Shown: positions 18,419-27,273 of the stretch, piece after piece
Numbering within the stretch: the stretch's first letter is position 1
How the letters are laid out: each line of letters opens with the position of its first letter
Assembly: GCF_000613125.1 (NCBI RefSeq)
Contig: NZ_HG964497.1
Coordinates: 540,823 to 604,822, forward strand
DNA: 64,000 nucleotides
Reading direction: 5' to 3'
Origin: Bacillus sp. EB01
GTDB taxonomy: Bacteria > Bacillota > Bacilli > Bacillales > Cytobacillaceae
Made by a program: the position numbers and the translations under genes
Notes under the pieces: model-generated
Seen by the model: only the letters and a program-made list of their open reading frames with translations
Told to the model about the DNA's origin: nothing
Database searches by the model: none

Positions 18419-19651
18419 CTACCTTGTTGCCATCACTGGGACATATTCGCCCTGGGCGATGCCCTCTTTTTCTGAAGTGATTTCTACAATCCCATCGCTC
18501 TTCACCAATGTCGTAATTAAACCAGATTTGCCAATGATTGGTTCAGCCCACCATTCGCCTTTCTGTTCAAACAGACTGACCCGAATATAATCGGATCGGC
18601 CGGGACTTGAAGGAATATTTTTTGTGATTCTGGCAAAAATCCTGTCAGGCCTTTTTACGATTGTTTCTCCCTGCAGCCTTTTCAAAATTCTTTCACCGAA
18701 CAGGTTAAAAATAATCATGGCCGATGCTGGATGGCCAGGAAGGCCAATCACGGGTTTCCCGCCAGCGATTGCAAGGATTGTCGGTTTGCCCGGCTTGATG
18801 GATATCCCATGAACAAACACGCCTGGGCTTCCAAGGGATTGAATTACATCGGTTGTATAGTCTTTTGCCCCTACCGAGCTGCCTCCTGATAAAATGAGGC
18901 AATCAACCTGTTCAAATAACTGCATCGCCCTTTGTTGAAATTCTTCAAACGTATCAGGAACAATCCCGCCATAGACCAGGTCAATTCCCCAGTCACGAGC
19001 AAGACCTGCAATCGTCAAATAATTGATATCGCGGATTTGGCCTATTTGCAGTTCAGGTGTTTCAAATGGAACGATTTCATCCCCAGAAGACAAATAGCCA
19101 GCCCGAATACGGCGATACACTGGCACATCCGTTATTCCGAGTGATGCAAGGGCGCCAATTTCCTGCGGCCTCAGTCGAACCCCCTCTTTAAGAAGCAGTT
19201 CACCAACCCTTATATCTTCACCCCTGCGGATGATATTTTCTCCTGGTGCCACCTGTTTATAGATATTTAGAAGGCCGCTGATTTCTTCGCAATGCTCAAT
19301 CATGATTACGCTATCACTTCCAGCGGGAATCATACCCCCAGTCGGCACGTACACAGCTTCACCGAAACCGACCGGTACAGAAGCAGTTTCGCCCATTTTC
19401 ACTTCACCCACGAGAGTCAGGAAACCGGGCATAGACTCGGAGGACCCAAATGTATCTGCCGCTCTGACTGCATAACCATCAACAGTAGACCTATCAAAGC
19501 CTGGAACATCTTCACGCGCCTGCACTGGTTCTGCCAGTACATAGCCAAGTGCTTCCTCAAGCCCACGGTTTTCAACCACAGCAGTTCTCCCCACTTTTTC
19601 GTCAATCAAACTAAAAGTATCCTCTACTGTTTTGACCTTGAAAAATTGCAT
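18419..19651 (-). CDS. moeA: Molybdopterin molybdenumtransferase MoeA
   Basis: 410-residue MoeA of usual length. It catalyses insertion of molybdate into adenylated molybdopterin. Motifs include STVDGYAV (near residue 54), PTGGMIPAG, GGSSVGAKDYT (near 250) and GLPGHPASAM (near 295). It is the middle member of mobA-moeA-moeA fusion. Two MoeA-type proteins in a row suggest division of labour, for example Mo versus W or regulation. Confidence 0.94.
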   Translation of the reverse strand: MQFFKVKTVEDTFSLIDEKVGRTAVVENRGLEEALGYVLAEPVQAREDVPGFDRSTVDGYAVRAADTFGSSESMPGFLTLVGEVKMGETASVPVGFGEAVYVPTGGMIPAGSDSVIMIEHCEEISGLLNIYKQVAPGENIIRRGEDIRVGELLLKEGVRLRPQEIGALASLGITDVPVYRRIRAGYLSSGDEIVPFETPELQIGQIRDINYLTIAGLARDWGIDLVYGGIVPDTFEEFQQRAMQLFEQVDCLILSGGSSVGAKDYTTDVIQSLGSPGVFVHGISIKPGKPTILAIAGGKPVIGLPGHPASAMIIFNLFGERILKRLQGETIVKRPDRIFARITKNIPSSPGRSDYIRVSLFEQKGEWWAEPIIGKSGLITTLVKSDGIVEITSEKEGIAQGEYVPVMATR

Positions 19652-19686
19652 ATACCCCGCTTCCTTTCTCTCTCGGCAGGTAAAGT

Positions 19687-20292
19687 TTACATTCTGCTTT
19701 TTTCTTTTAGTGCTTGTTTCGCAAATTCATACTCTTCAGGGTGATTCATATTGAAAAAAATCTTATCCAAAGCAACTGCAGAATACTTCTGCAACTCTAC
19801 TTCATCAATATAAAAAGTATCTATTTTTCTTAAAAGATCCTTAATCCGGAGATTTCCTCCAATAATACAGGACTCAATCTCTTTTATTATACTCTTTTGG
19901 TACACGGCGAAAAGGGGGTGGTGTGTTCCCCCAAAGACCGGAATAATAGCATCATGATTTCCCACTTGCATAATAAGGGTTTCAGCTAGCTTCCCTGATA
20001 CAAATGGCATGTCGCACGCAACTATTAAATTAGAGTCAAAACTCGAGGCTTTAAGACCGGCATGAATACCTGCCAGCGGCCCCATTCCAGGATATTCGTC
20101 TCCAACTGTCACCACATTCAGGAAACCATATTGTTTTGAATCATTCGTAACAAGAATGATTTCTTCAAAAATGCCAATGAGTTCATCTTTTATTCTTTCA
20201 ATAGTAGGTTTCCCGCCAATTTCCAATAACGCTTTATTCGTTCCCATCCTGCTTGATTTCCCGCCGGATAGTAGGATGGCTGTCGCCTTCAT
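19687..20292 (-). CDS. mobA: Molybdenum cofactor guanylyltransferase MobA
   Basis: 201-residue nucleotidyltransferase that attaches GMP to the molybdenum cofactor to make (bis-)MGD, the form used by formate dehydrogenases. The GTP-binding signature LSGGKSSRMGTNKALLEIGG is at the N-terminus, VACDMPF (Mg-binding Asp) near residue 95. AGGAGGG precedes the start. It lies between fdhE and moeA. Confidence 0.92.
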   Translation of the reverse strand: MKATAILLSGGKSSRMGTNKALLEIGGKPTIERIKDELIGIFEEIILVTNDSKQYGFLNVVTVGDEYPGMGPLAGIHAGLKASSFDSNLIVACDMPFVSGKLAETLIMQVGNHDAIIPVFGGTHHPLFAVYQKSIIKEIESCIIGGNLRIKDLLRKIDTFYIDEVELQKYSAVALDKIFFNMNHPEEYEFAKQALKEKSRM

Positions 20293-20329
20293 GCCAACAC
20301 CCTCCTCTTTTCTAATCTTTCACCTATGA

Positions 20330-21142
20330 CTATTGTTGATTCTGTCCTGAACCGCCTCCGGTATGATAACCGTTTTCTTGGGCAATAAAATCAAGGTGGA
20401 GGGTATTCAAATCCAAAATGGCTAAGGACGGTTTTTTAATGAATTGACGTGTATCAACAATCTTGATATAGCCTATGCATTTGTCACATGCCTGGATTTG
20501 GGATGTTGAATCTCCTTCAACAGAAATAAATTTAATTGTGTCATGTTCGTCATTCCCACAGTGGGTGCAAGTGATCCTTTTGTCATGCCAGTGGACCAAA
20601 CAACGCGGACAATATAGCTCTTTCTTTCCTTCTCCTTCTAGTTGCGCAAGTCTGGCAGGCTCCCCGCATACGGGACAGCCGGCACCATGGACGCCAAAGG
20701 AGATACTAGGCTGTGCCTTCTCAGCTGCAAGCTGTAAATATGGGCGAAGCGCGGTCTCTGCTATGAAATGGGGAATCCACTCTTCTACTTCGTGATCTTC
20801 TGCGAAATCGGAGAAATACATATCATTAAATGCTAACGCCTCATCAATCCAGCGTTGTGCAGTGTTTTCATCAATTAACTTGCTTAGAAAAGCGAGCTTT
20901 TCTTCCATACTATTATTATGTTTCACCAACAGAGTCCTTAATTCCTCTATCCACTGTAAAAATAGTGGTATATCAAAATCAAAAATTGCTTGAGATGCCA
21001 CTGGAACCCCTGCCGCCAACGACGCTTTATCTACTTTTATATTGACTGATTGTTCCCCAAGGCTTTCTTTCCATTTTTCCTGAAGGCTGATAATCTCTTT
21101 TTGCAAATTTAAATACTCTTTGGATACGACGGATGTCTTCAA
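20330..21142 (-). CDS. fdhE: Formate dehydrogenase accessory protein FdhE
   Basis: 270-residue maturation factor. The TTG at 21142 is chosen because AGAGGTG lies 7 nt upstream and MKTSVVSKEYLNLQKEI reads as the natural N-terminus. Two zinc-rubredoxin-like knuckles are visible: CPVCGEPAR and CPRCLVHW (near 175-200), then CTHCGNDE and CDKCIGYI (near 205-235). FdhE proteins bind the catalytic subunit of respiratory formate dehydrogenases before export. It lies about 150 nt after fdhC with a hairpin in between. Confidence 0.88.
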   Translation of the reverse strand: MKTSVVSKEYLNLQKEIISLQEKWKESLGEQSVNIKVDKASLAAGVPVASQAIFDFDIPLFLQWIEELRTLLVKHNNSMEEKLAFLSKLIDENTAQRWIDEALAFNDMYFSDFAEDHEVEEWIPHFIAETALRPYLQLAAEKAQPSISFGVHGAGCPVCGEPARLAQLEGEGKKELYCPRCLVHWHDKRITCTHCGNDEHDTIKFISVEGDSTSQIQACDKCIGYIKIVDTRQFIKKPSLAILDLNTLHLDFIAQENGYHTGGGSGQNQQ

Positions 21143-21217
21143 CCCTGTGCACCTCTTTTCATGTATTGTCCTGCATCGGGCCAAGGCCTTCTTTAGGGTT
21201 ATATCTTTAGTTTAGTA

Positions 21218-21247
21218 GGAATGGCTGCCTTTACAGACAGCCATTCC
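21218..21247. other. Strong hairpin between fdhC and fdhE
   Basis: GGAATGGCTG / CAGCCATTCC with a 10-nt loop. The T-run is on the plus strand, not on the transcript strand of the operon, so it looks like an mRNA-stability or processing element rather than a simple terminator. Confidence 0.5.
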
Positions 21248-21290
21248 CTTTTTTGTTTCTATTAAAAGCGCATACATGTATTTACTCTTA

Positions 21291-22001
21291 TTATGCACCT
21301 TTGTGTTTTTTCTTGTCCAGCTTATCAAGGTCAGGGAAATTGCCCTTTTCCACTTCTTCATCATACCAGTCACTGTAGTGGCCTTTAGCCCACCACGCAG
21401 GAACCTTACCAGTTACTACGCCAGACCAGCCTGGGCGTGAGTGCTTGTGGATAACACTGAGATATATGTGTCCGACAATAACTGCTATTCCAATCGCAAA
21501 GCCGACATTATGAAGGAAGTATCCCCATTGAATAAGTGCTTTAGGGAAATACTCTGGAAACCACATTGTGAAGCCGGAACCGATGACCAGGATTGCACAG
21601 AAGATCTGGAGAATCGAGTTTATTTTTTCACCTGCGTTAAAGAATGTTTGTTTGACATGATCAAACTTTAAGCCAAACAATTCTTTGACGAAGTTTCCAA
21701 AAAACGCTATGTCCCGCTTTTTCCAAGTTATTAATTCCTTCATCCAGAGCATAAACCACTTCGGGCTGAAGATTAATAGGATAAAGGTCGGCGCTATGAA
21801 AGCAACAGCGAAAATTCTGTGCAGCAAACGTGCGCCCTCAGGGCCCCCGAAAACTGGATAGAGCCAGTCAAAGAATTCGGTATACATAGGCAGAGCCGTA
21901 ATGTATAGAGCAAAGAATGCTATACCATTGATCGCATGGGCCCAGACAAATGCCAATGGGAAACGGCGAACTTTAACATCCCTCAATTGCGGTTTACTCA
22001 T
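21291..22001 (-). CDS. fdhC: Formate dehydrogenase cytochrome b subunit (gamma)
   Basis: 236-residue integral membrane subunit. The ATG at 22001 overlaps the fdhB stop (ATGAGTAA). Four hydrophobic helices are visible (about 17-38, 65-85, 125-150, 165-185), with His residues in FVWAHAING, LLHRIFAV, FLHNVGF and GHIYLSVIHKHSRPGW as candidate haem b ligands. It would pass electrons from FdhB to menaquinone. The C-terminal tail is charged and faces the cytoplasm. Confidence 0.92.
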   Translation of the reverse strand: MSKPQLRDVKVRRFPLAFVWAHAINGIAFFALYITALPMYTEFFDWLYPVFGGPEGARLLHRIFAVAFIAPTFILLIFSPKWFMLWMKELITWKKRDIAFFGNFVKELFGLKFDHVKQTFFNAGEKINSILQIFCAILVIGSGFTMWFPEYFPKALIQWGYFLHNVGFAIGIAVIVGHIYLSVIHKHSRPGWSGVVTGKVPAWWAKGHYSDWYDEEVEKGNFPDLDKLDKKKHKGA

Positions 22002-22824
22002 GGCCTTCACCACCATTCTTATGCTCAGCTTCTTCAGTTTTTTTACTGAAAATCTTATTTGTTACAAATGCACCAACAAGGGCCATGGTAGTTGCACCAA
22101 GCGCCATTTTGCCGAGTGGCTGGGCATAGTCTTTCCAAAGGACTGCGGATGTTGGTACCTTCGGATTTTCAGGCAATCCGTATACAGACGGCTTCTCGGC
22201 AAGTACATACACTGTATGAGTACCGCCAACTCCCTGTGGGTTGTAAACCATTGCATTCGGATAGCGTTCCTTGATTTCAGTCACGCGCTTTTCTGCCTTT
22301 TTGATCATTTCATTTTTGTCGCCAAACTCCATCGAACCCGTATGGCAGACAGTGACACATGCTGGCTGCATGCCTTCTTCGATACGGTCAGTACACATTG
22401 TACATTTGTTGGCCTTACGGTACTCATCACCGTTTTTATCAATATAATTCTTTAGGGAAATCACGTCGAATGGGCAGTTTTGGACGCAATATCCGCAGCC
22501 TACACACTTTTCATGATCGATAACAACTGTTCCAAATTCTGTGTAGGAGATGGCATCTTCAGGACAAACCTTTTCACATGCGGCATCTGCACAGTGGAAG
22601 CATGCAGAATGACGGAACAAGTAATCAAGATTTCCCTTTGAATTTTCATGCTCGATATACTCTAGTACATTCCATGTGTCAGCAGTCACTTTGGCATGGG
22701 ATTGCACGCTTCCCTGGTACGTTACATCCTCCGCAGGAAGGTCATTCCAGTTTTTGCAGGCGACCATGCAAGCCCTACAGCCATCGCATTTGGTGACGTC
22801 AACATATTTTACATATTCCGGCAT
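21994..22824 (-). CDS. fdhB: Formate dehydrogenase iron-sulfur subunit (beta)
   Basis: 276-residue ferredoxin-like electron-transfer subunit. Four cysteine clusters can be read: CDGCRACMVAC, CFHCADAACEKVCP, CVGCGYCVQNCP and CTMC...CVTVC, enough for four [4Fe-4S] centres. A hydrophobic segment near the C-terminus (MALGATTMALVGAFV) probably anchors it beside FdhC. The ATG at 22824 shares one base with the fdhA stop (TAATG) after AGGAGGG, giving tight translational coupling. Confidence 0.95.
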   Translation of the reverse strand: MPEYVKYVDVTKCDGCRACMVACKNWNDLPAEDVTYQGSVQSHAKVTADTWNVLEYIEHENSKGNLDYLFRHSACFHCADAACEKVCPEDAISYTEFGTVVIDHEKCVGCGYCVQNCPFDVISLKNYIDKNGDEYRKANKCTMCTDRIEEGMQPACVTVCHTGSMEFGDKNEMIKKAEKRVTEIKERYPNAMVYNPQGVGGTHTVYVLAEKPSVYGLPENPKVPTSAVLWKDYAQPLGKMALGATTMALVGAFVTNKIFSKKTEEAEHKNGGEGHE

Positions 22825-25808
22825 TAGCCCTTCCTCCTTACGTCGCAAAGGAATGCTTTATACTCAGGAATCGTTGTGTTTGCATCACCGATATGCGGCG
22901 TTAAACGGTTAGCTGAATCCCCGGTTGCGTATCCCTTGTAACCAAAGTTCCATGGCATGCCGATCTGGTGGACCTTTTTGCCTTGGATTGTGTATGGTTT
23001 AAAGCGTTTCGTAATCATCGCATACGCTTCAATTTCACCGCGCGCTGACGTTACAATGACTCTATCCTTGCCCTTGATGCCTTTTTCCTTTGCCAGTTCC
23101 TCACTGATTTCAACAAACATATGGGCAGCAATTTCAGAGAGCCATTCCTGGTTCCTAGTCATTGAACCGGATTGCCAGTGTTCGCTGACACGGTATGTTG
23201 TAGCGACAATTGGAAACTTCTCTTTGTCACCTTTTTTGTTAAATTCTCCGTCAAAAATCTGGACTGCTGGGTTCAAATCCTGGCTTGAGAATGGGTTCTT
23301 GATTGGGCTTTCAAATGGCTCATAATGCTCTGGGAACGGCCCTTCATTCATGGCTGAGGCAAAAATTGACGCAACCTGGCCATTTGCCACCATAATGAAC
23401 GGATTTTTTCCGCCTGGTTCTGATGGGGATACAACTGCCTTGAAGTCTGGCACATCGTCCCCGACCCACTTCTTCTGGGCTGCATCCCAATGGATAACTG
23501 CCTTTTCTTCACTCCATGGCTTGCCGTTCAAATCGGCAGATGCGCGGTTGTACAGGATACGGCGGTTCATTGGCCAAGCGTATGACCAGTTCAGGAAGTG
23601 TTTGCCTCCAGTTTTGTTATCACGGTTTTTGGCACGGTTGCCTTCTTCCGGATAAAATCCACTGTAAATCCAGTTTCCGCTGCAGGTCGAACCATCATCA
23701 AGCAGGTCGCCAAATCCGGCAATCTGTTTTCCGGTTTTTACATCATAGCCATTGATTTCCCGGCATACCAAGTCAATATCAGGGTGATGGCCTTCGCCAA
23801 AATTCCAGTAAAGCGCATTGATTGGCTTTGCAGCTGGGGTGTTTTCATTTTTATAAAGAGCCTTGATCCTTGTTGCGAACTCATGAATGATTTCAAGGTC
23901 GGCTTTTGATTCACCTTTTGGTTCGATTGCTTTCCAGCGGTACTGCATCCAGCGGGAGCTGTTCGAGACAGATCCTTCTTTTTCAAATGAAGCACAGGCA
24001 GGCAGCAGGAAGACTTCCGTTGCAATCTCGTAAGGATTTGCTCCTGTTTCCTTTTGCCAGAACGCGGAGGATTCAGTTTCCCACAGGTCGACTGCGACAA
24101 GCCATTTCAGGTTGCCCAGTGCTTTCTTCTCTTCGCCGGCATTCGGTCCGCCGACAACCGGGTTGGTTCCAAAGAGGAATGCTCCATCAAGTTGTTTGTC
24201 GTACATTGCTTTAAACAGGTTGATATGCGAATAGTTCTTATTGCCTTTTGGCAGATACTGATAGCCAAATTCGTTCTTTTTCGTTGCATTCGGGCCATAC
24301 CAGGCTTTCAGCATACTTACAAGAAACTTAGGCTTATTGCTCCAGTAGCCAGCTTTAGGTGTTTCTTTTTCGTTGTATCCCGCCAGTGTGCCGTGTTCAG
24401 GCACAGAAGATTTTGGTGCCCCAACATAGCCTGGGAGATCCCCGTAAAGGAGACCAAAGTCAGTTGATCCCTGAACGTTTGATTCTCCGCGCATTGCAGC
24501 CAAGCCGCTTCCCGGAATACCAACGTTACCCAATAGAAGCTGCAAGATTGCCATTGCACGCACGTTTTGCGAACCAACTGTATGCTGCGTGATGCCCATT
24601 GCGTACATGATGACGCCAGATTTTCCAACTTTCCCTGTTGAACAAAATGCTTCGCAGACTTTTAGGAAATCTTCTTTAGGAGTTCCTGTGGCTTCAACGA
24701 TTTTGTCGACTGTATAGCGGGAATAATGTTTCTTCATCAACTGATAGACAGAACGCGGATGTTCAAGTGTCAAATCCTTGACGAAGTTGTCATCTTTGTC
24801 TTTTTCAAAAGCCCAAAGGGTTTTATCATAGGACCTTTTAGTTTCATCATAGCCAGAGAATAGGCCATCGTTAAAATCATAGCTATCTTTCACAATGAAA
24901 GAAGCGTTTGTATAGTTAGCAACATACTCTTTGTGGATTAGGTTTTTTTCCATTGCATAATTGACCATCCCAGCCAGGAATGCGATATCTGTTCCGGACC
25001 GAAGCGGCGCATAGACGTCAGCCAATGCTGAAGACCTTGTAAAGCGTGGGTCGACAGAGACAATTTTTCCTCCATTTTCCCTTGCCTTTGTCAGCCACCT
25101 GAACGAAATCGGATGGTTCTCCGCAGGGTTTGCTCCCATAATTAACGCACAATCAGTATATTGCAGATCATTCCAATGGTTAGTCATTGCTCCACGACCA
25201 AATGTAGGTGCCAGACCGGCAACCGTAGAACTATGTCATATTCGTGCCTGGTGTTCGAGATATACGACGCCAAGCCCTCTCATCAATTTGGCAAGAAGAT
25301 AAACTTCTTCGTTGTCGAGCGCGGCACCGCCTACGCTAGCAATTCTCTCTGTTTTATTAACTGTCATACCATCTTCTTTTACAACAAAAGAAGCATCGCG
25401 GGTTTCTTTCACACGCTTTGTGATTGTTTCATACATCCATTCCCAGTCTTTTTCTTCCCATGTATCGCTGCCCGGTGCGCGGTAGCGCGGCTTTAATACA
25501 CGCTTTTCTGAGGTATAAAGCTGTCTCAGGGTTGTTCCCTTTGAGCAAAGTTTTCCTTCGTTGATTGGGTTGTCTGGATCCCCTTCTGTGTATACAACAG
25601 TGTTGTCCTTTGTGTGGACAAGGATTCCGCACCCTACGCCGCAATAGCAGCAAATGGTTGGTGTTACTTTTGCATTGGCTGTCTTCAGCTCTTTCGATTG
25701 TGCATGGGCTTTCTTTTCGTCAAACCCAAGCTCAACGATGGCCAATGTAGCTGCTGTAGCGCCTGACAATTTCAAGAACTGCCTGCGATTCAGGTTGATT
25801 TCAACCAT
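22824..25808 (-). CDS. fdhA: Formate dehydrogenase catalytic subunit, selenocysteine-containing (UGA at 25236-25238)
   Basis: 994 residues when the in-frame TGA is read as selenocysteine (Sec191). Both halves are needed: residues 1-190 hold a Tat signal (NRRQFLKLSG at 7-16) and the [4Fe-4S] ligands C53, C56, C60 and C88. The larger part from 192 starts HSSTVAGLAPTFGRGAMTNH, which continues E. coli FdnG right after its Sec196, and carries the bis-MGD domains. Length is close to FdnG (1015). A SECIS-like hairpin follows the TGA. The protein oxidises formate on the outer face with FdhB-FdhC. Gene finders will split it at 25236. Confidence 0.93.
25207..25224 (-). promoter_or_regulatory. Bacterial SECIS element in fdhA mRNA
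   Basis: On the minus strand GGUUGCCGGUCUGGCACC starts 11 nt after the UGA. It folds as GGU-[bulged U]-GCC, loop GGUCU, GGC-ACC. E. coli fdhF has the same 11-nt spacing, the bulged U and the GGUCU loop recognised by SelB; the present stem has one more pair. Confidence 0.88.
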
Positions 25809-25898
25809 CTCTCTGTCTCCTTCCCTTAATTAAGCATCCCTTAATTCCCCGAAAAATCAGTATCACCGATAAAGATTTCCTCTGCGCGATTCCCCCTT

Positions 25899-26663
25899 TC
25901 AATTCGATTCTGCAGCAACAACCGATTCTCGAAGGTCACTGTGGACCCTGCCTGCAGTAGTATAAATTACAGCCATTTTCCCCCTTAAATAGCCTACTAC
26001 TTCTATATTTAAATATTTGGCTAACTGGATGGCCTGCTTTGTTGCAGCTGTCCTTGAGCCGATGACGGCGAAGCCAAATTTTGCTGCCTTGGATAGCATT
26101 TCATATGACACGCGTCCTGTAGTAAGGAGAATCAAATCTTCCGGATTAAGCCGATTGCGAATTGCATGGCCAATGATTTTGTCGACAGCATTGTGTCTTC
26201 CGATATCTTCCCGGATCTCCATATTGCCAGCTTCATCAACGATGCACGCTCCATGCATGCCTCCTGTTTCGAGGTAGAGCTCCGAAGCCTGCGCAAATTC
26301 AGCGCGTTTCTTCAATAAATAACTTAAAGGGTAGTTCTTAGTTGAATTATTTCTTCCAAATTCCTTTACATCTGTCATTGAGAAGAAGGTTACTCCACGG
26401 CCGCACCCAGCAGTGTAATGCTTCTTTTTTGAAAACATCTTGTCTCCATCAAAAGAATTATTCAATGTGACCCCGAGCGTTGCCATACCTTCGTGAAACT
26501 CCACTTTCTCAACATCATCCGCTATGTCAATCATCCCTTCCGAGAAGAGATAGCCATACACCCAGTCTTCTAAATCAGATTTCGTAAGCTGAAAAACGGC
26601 AATTTCATAACCGTTGACTGTAAGATTGATCGGATATTCCTCAGGACAGCTTTTTCTGTTCAT
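25899..26663 (-). CDS. fdhD: Formate dehydrogenase sulfurtransferase FdhD
   Basis: 254-residue protein that passes sulfur from a cysteine desulfurase to the Mo-bisPGD cofactor of formate dehydrogenase. The ATG at 26663 has AAGGAGG 6 nt upstream; the ATG at 26708 lacks one. Landmarks are NGYEIAVFQLT, EGMIDIADDVEKVEF, the loop TAGCGRGVTFF (near residue 100), GGMHGACIVDEAGN and EDIGRHNAVDKIIG. The loop has one Cys, not the CxxC of E. coli FdhD. It is first in the operon, 90 nt before fdhA. Confidence 0.93.
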   Translation of the reverse strand: MNRKSCPEEYPINLTVNGYEIAVFQLTKSDLEDWVYGYLFSEGMIDIADDVEKVEFHEGMATLGVTLNNSFDGDKMFSKKKHYTAGCGRGVTFFSMTDVKEFGRNNSTKNYPLSYLLKKRAEFAQASELYLETGGMHGACIVDEAGNMEIREDIGRHNAVDKIIGHAIRNRLNPEDLILLTTGRVSYEMLSKAAKFGFAVIGSRTAATKQAIQLAKYLNIEVVGYLRGKMAVIYTTAGRVHSDLRESVVAAESN

Positions 26664-26706
26664 TGTCCTTCCTCCTTTTCCGTCCGGCACCATTTCACCT
26701 ATCTTC

Positions 26707-26748
26707 ATTGTAGAAACCTCGGCCGAATACAGCAGTGATATTTATCAC
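26707..26748 (-). promoter_or_regulatory. Candidate Fnr-dependent promoter of the fdh operon
   Basis: GTGATATTTATCAC at 26735-26748 matches GTGA-N6-TCAC, the Crp/Fnr core. TACAAT at 26712-26707 on the minus strand is a good -10. A start near 26700 would put the palindrome centre at -41.5, the class II activator position. No good -35 is needed in such promoters. Inferred from sequence only. Confidence 0.6.
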
Positions 26749-27218
26749 CCTCCCGGAAATTGGGAGTCTTTTTTGAAAACCTTTGCAAATCAAGGCTGGT
26801 ACAAGTTCGACTACTAAAATTTATAATAAAAAGAGCAGAAAAAGTGGTTTTAATTTGACAGATTGGTTGCCCTTTTGTGTCTAAGTTTTGTACATTTTGT
26901 GACTGCTTAAGATTAATAACGTGAAGATAGAATTAAATATCCATCCTTCAATAGCGAGCGCTTACAACCATTGCTAATCTGCAAACCTTTCCTTCGTATA
27001 CATAGAGTAATCGGGATGAACATTTTCCGCAGTAATTTTTATCACGTCTACATGTATTAGACACAATATCGTAACAAATCAGAAATGCTTGCCAACGAAA
27101 CTTTCATTTTTATATGTTCATTGAACACTTGTCTAAACTGAGTATTGACATCAAGTCTCATTCTCTTTACAAAGGGGGTTTTAACTGAGTAAAATGAGAA
27201 GGATACGTATGTAAAGAA
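26749..27218. other. Intergenic region between fdhD and pdxK
   Basis: About 470 nt, AT-rich, between divergent genes. TTGACA occurs near 26855 and TTTATAATAAA near 26820. No open frame with a ribosome site and no riboswitch (such as the Moco type) could be recognised by eye. Confidence 0.35.
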
Positions 27219-27247
27219 CCAGGGATTACTAGTAGTAATCACCCTGG
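27219..27247 (+). promoter_or_regulatory. Leader hairpin upstream of pdxK
   Basis: Nearly perfect stem CCAGGG-ATTACT / AGTAAT-CACCCTGG with a 3-nt loop, ending 9 nt before the AAAGGAGG site of pdxK. There is no T-run, so it is not a usual terminator. It may control translation or bind a regulator. Confidence 0.55.
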
Positions 27248-27273
27248 ACGACCTGTTAAAGGAGGCAGTATTT

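Noticed and set aside
22957-24467. Plus-strand open frames antisense to fdhA (for example 22957-23325, 23598-23909, 24054-24467)
   Set aside because: They mirror the codon structure of the well-supported minus-strand gene and lack ribosome sites and recognisable products.
22824-25808. fdhA as a pseudogene or as two separate genes
   Set aside because: There is a single in-frame TGA, no frameshift, full conservation on both sides, Sec-site alignment and a SECIS-like hairpin. A decayed gene would not show this combination.
26749-27218. Molybdenum-cofactor riboswitch before fdhD
   Set aside because: No multi-stem arrangement could be traced by eye on the minus strand, and the predicted fdhD leader from about 26700 is too short to hold one.
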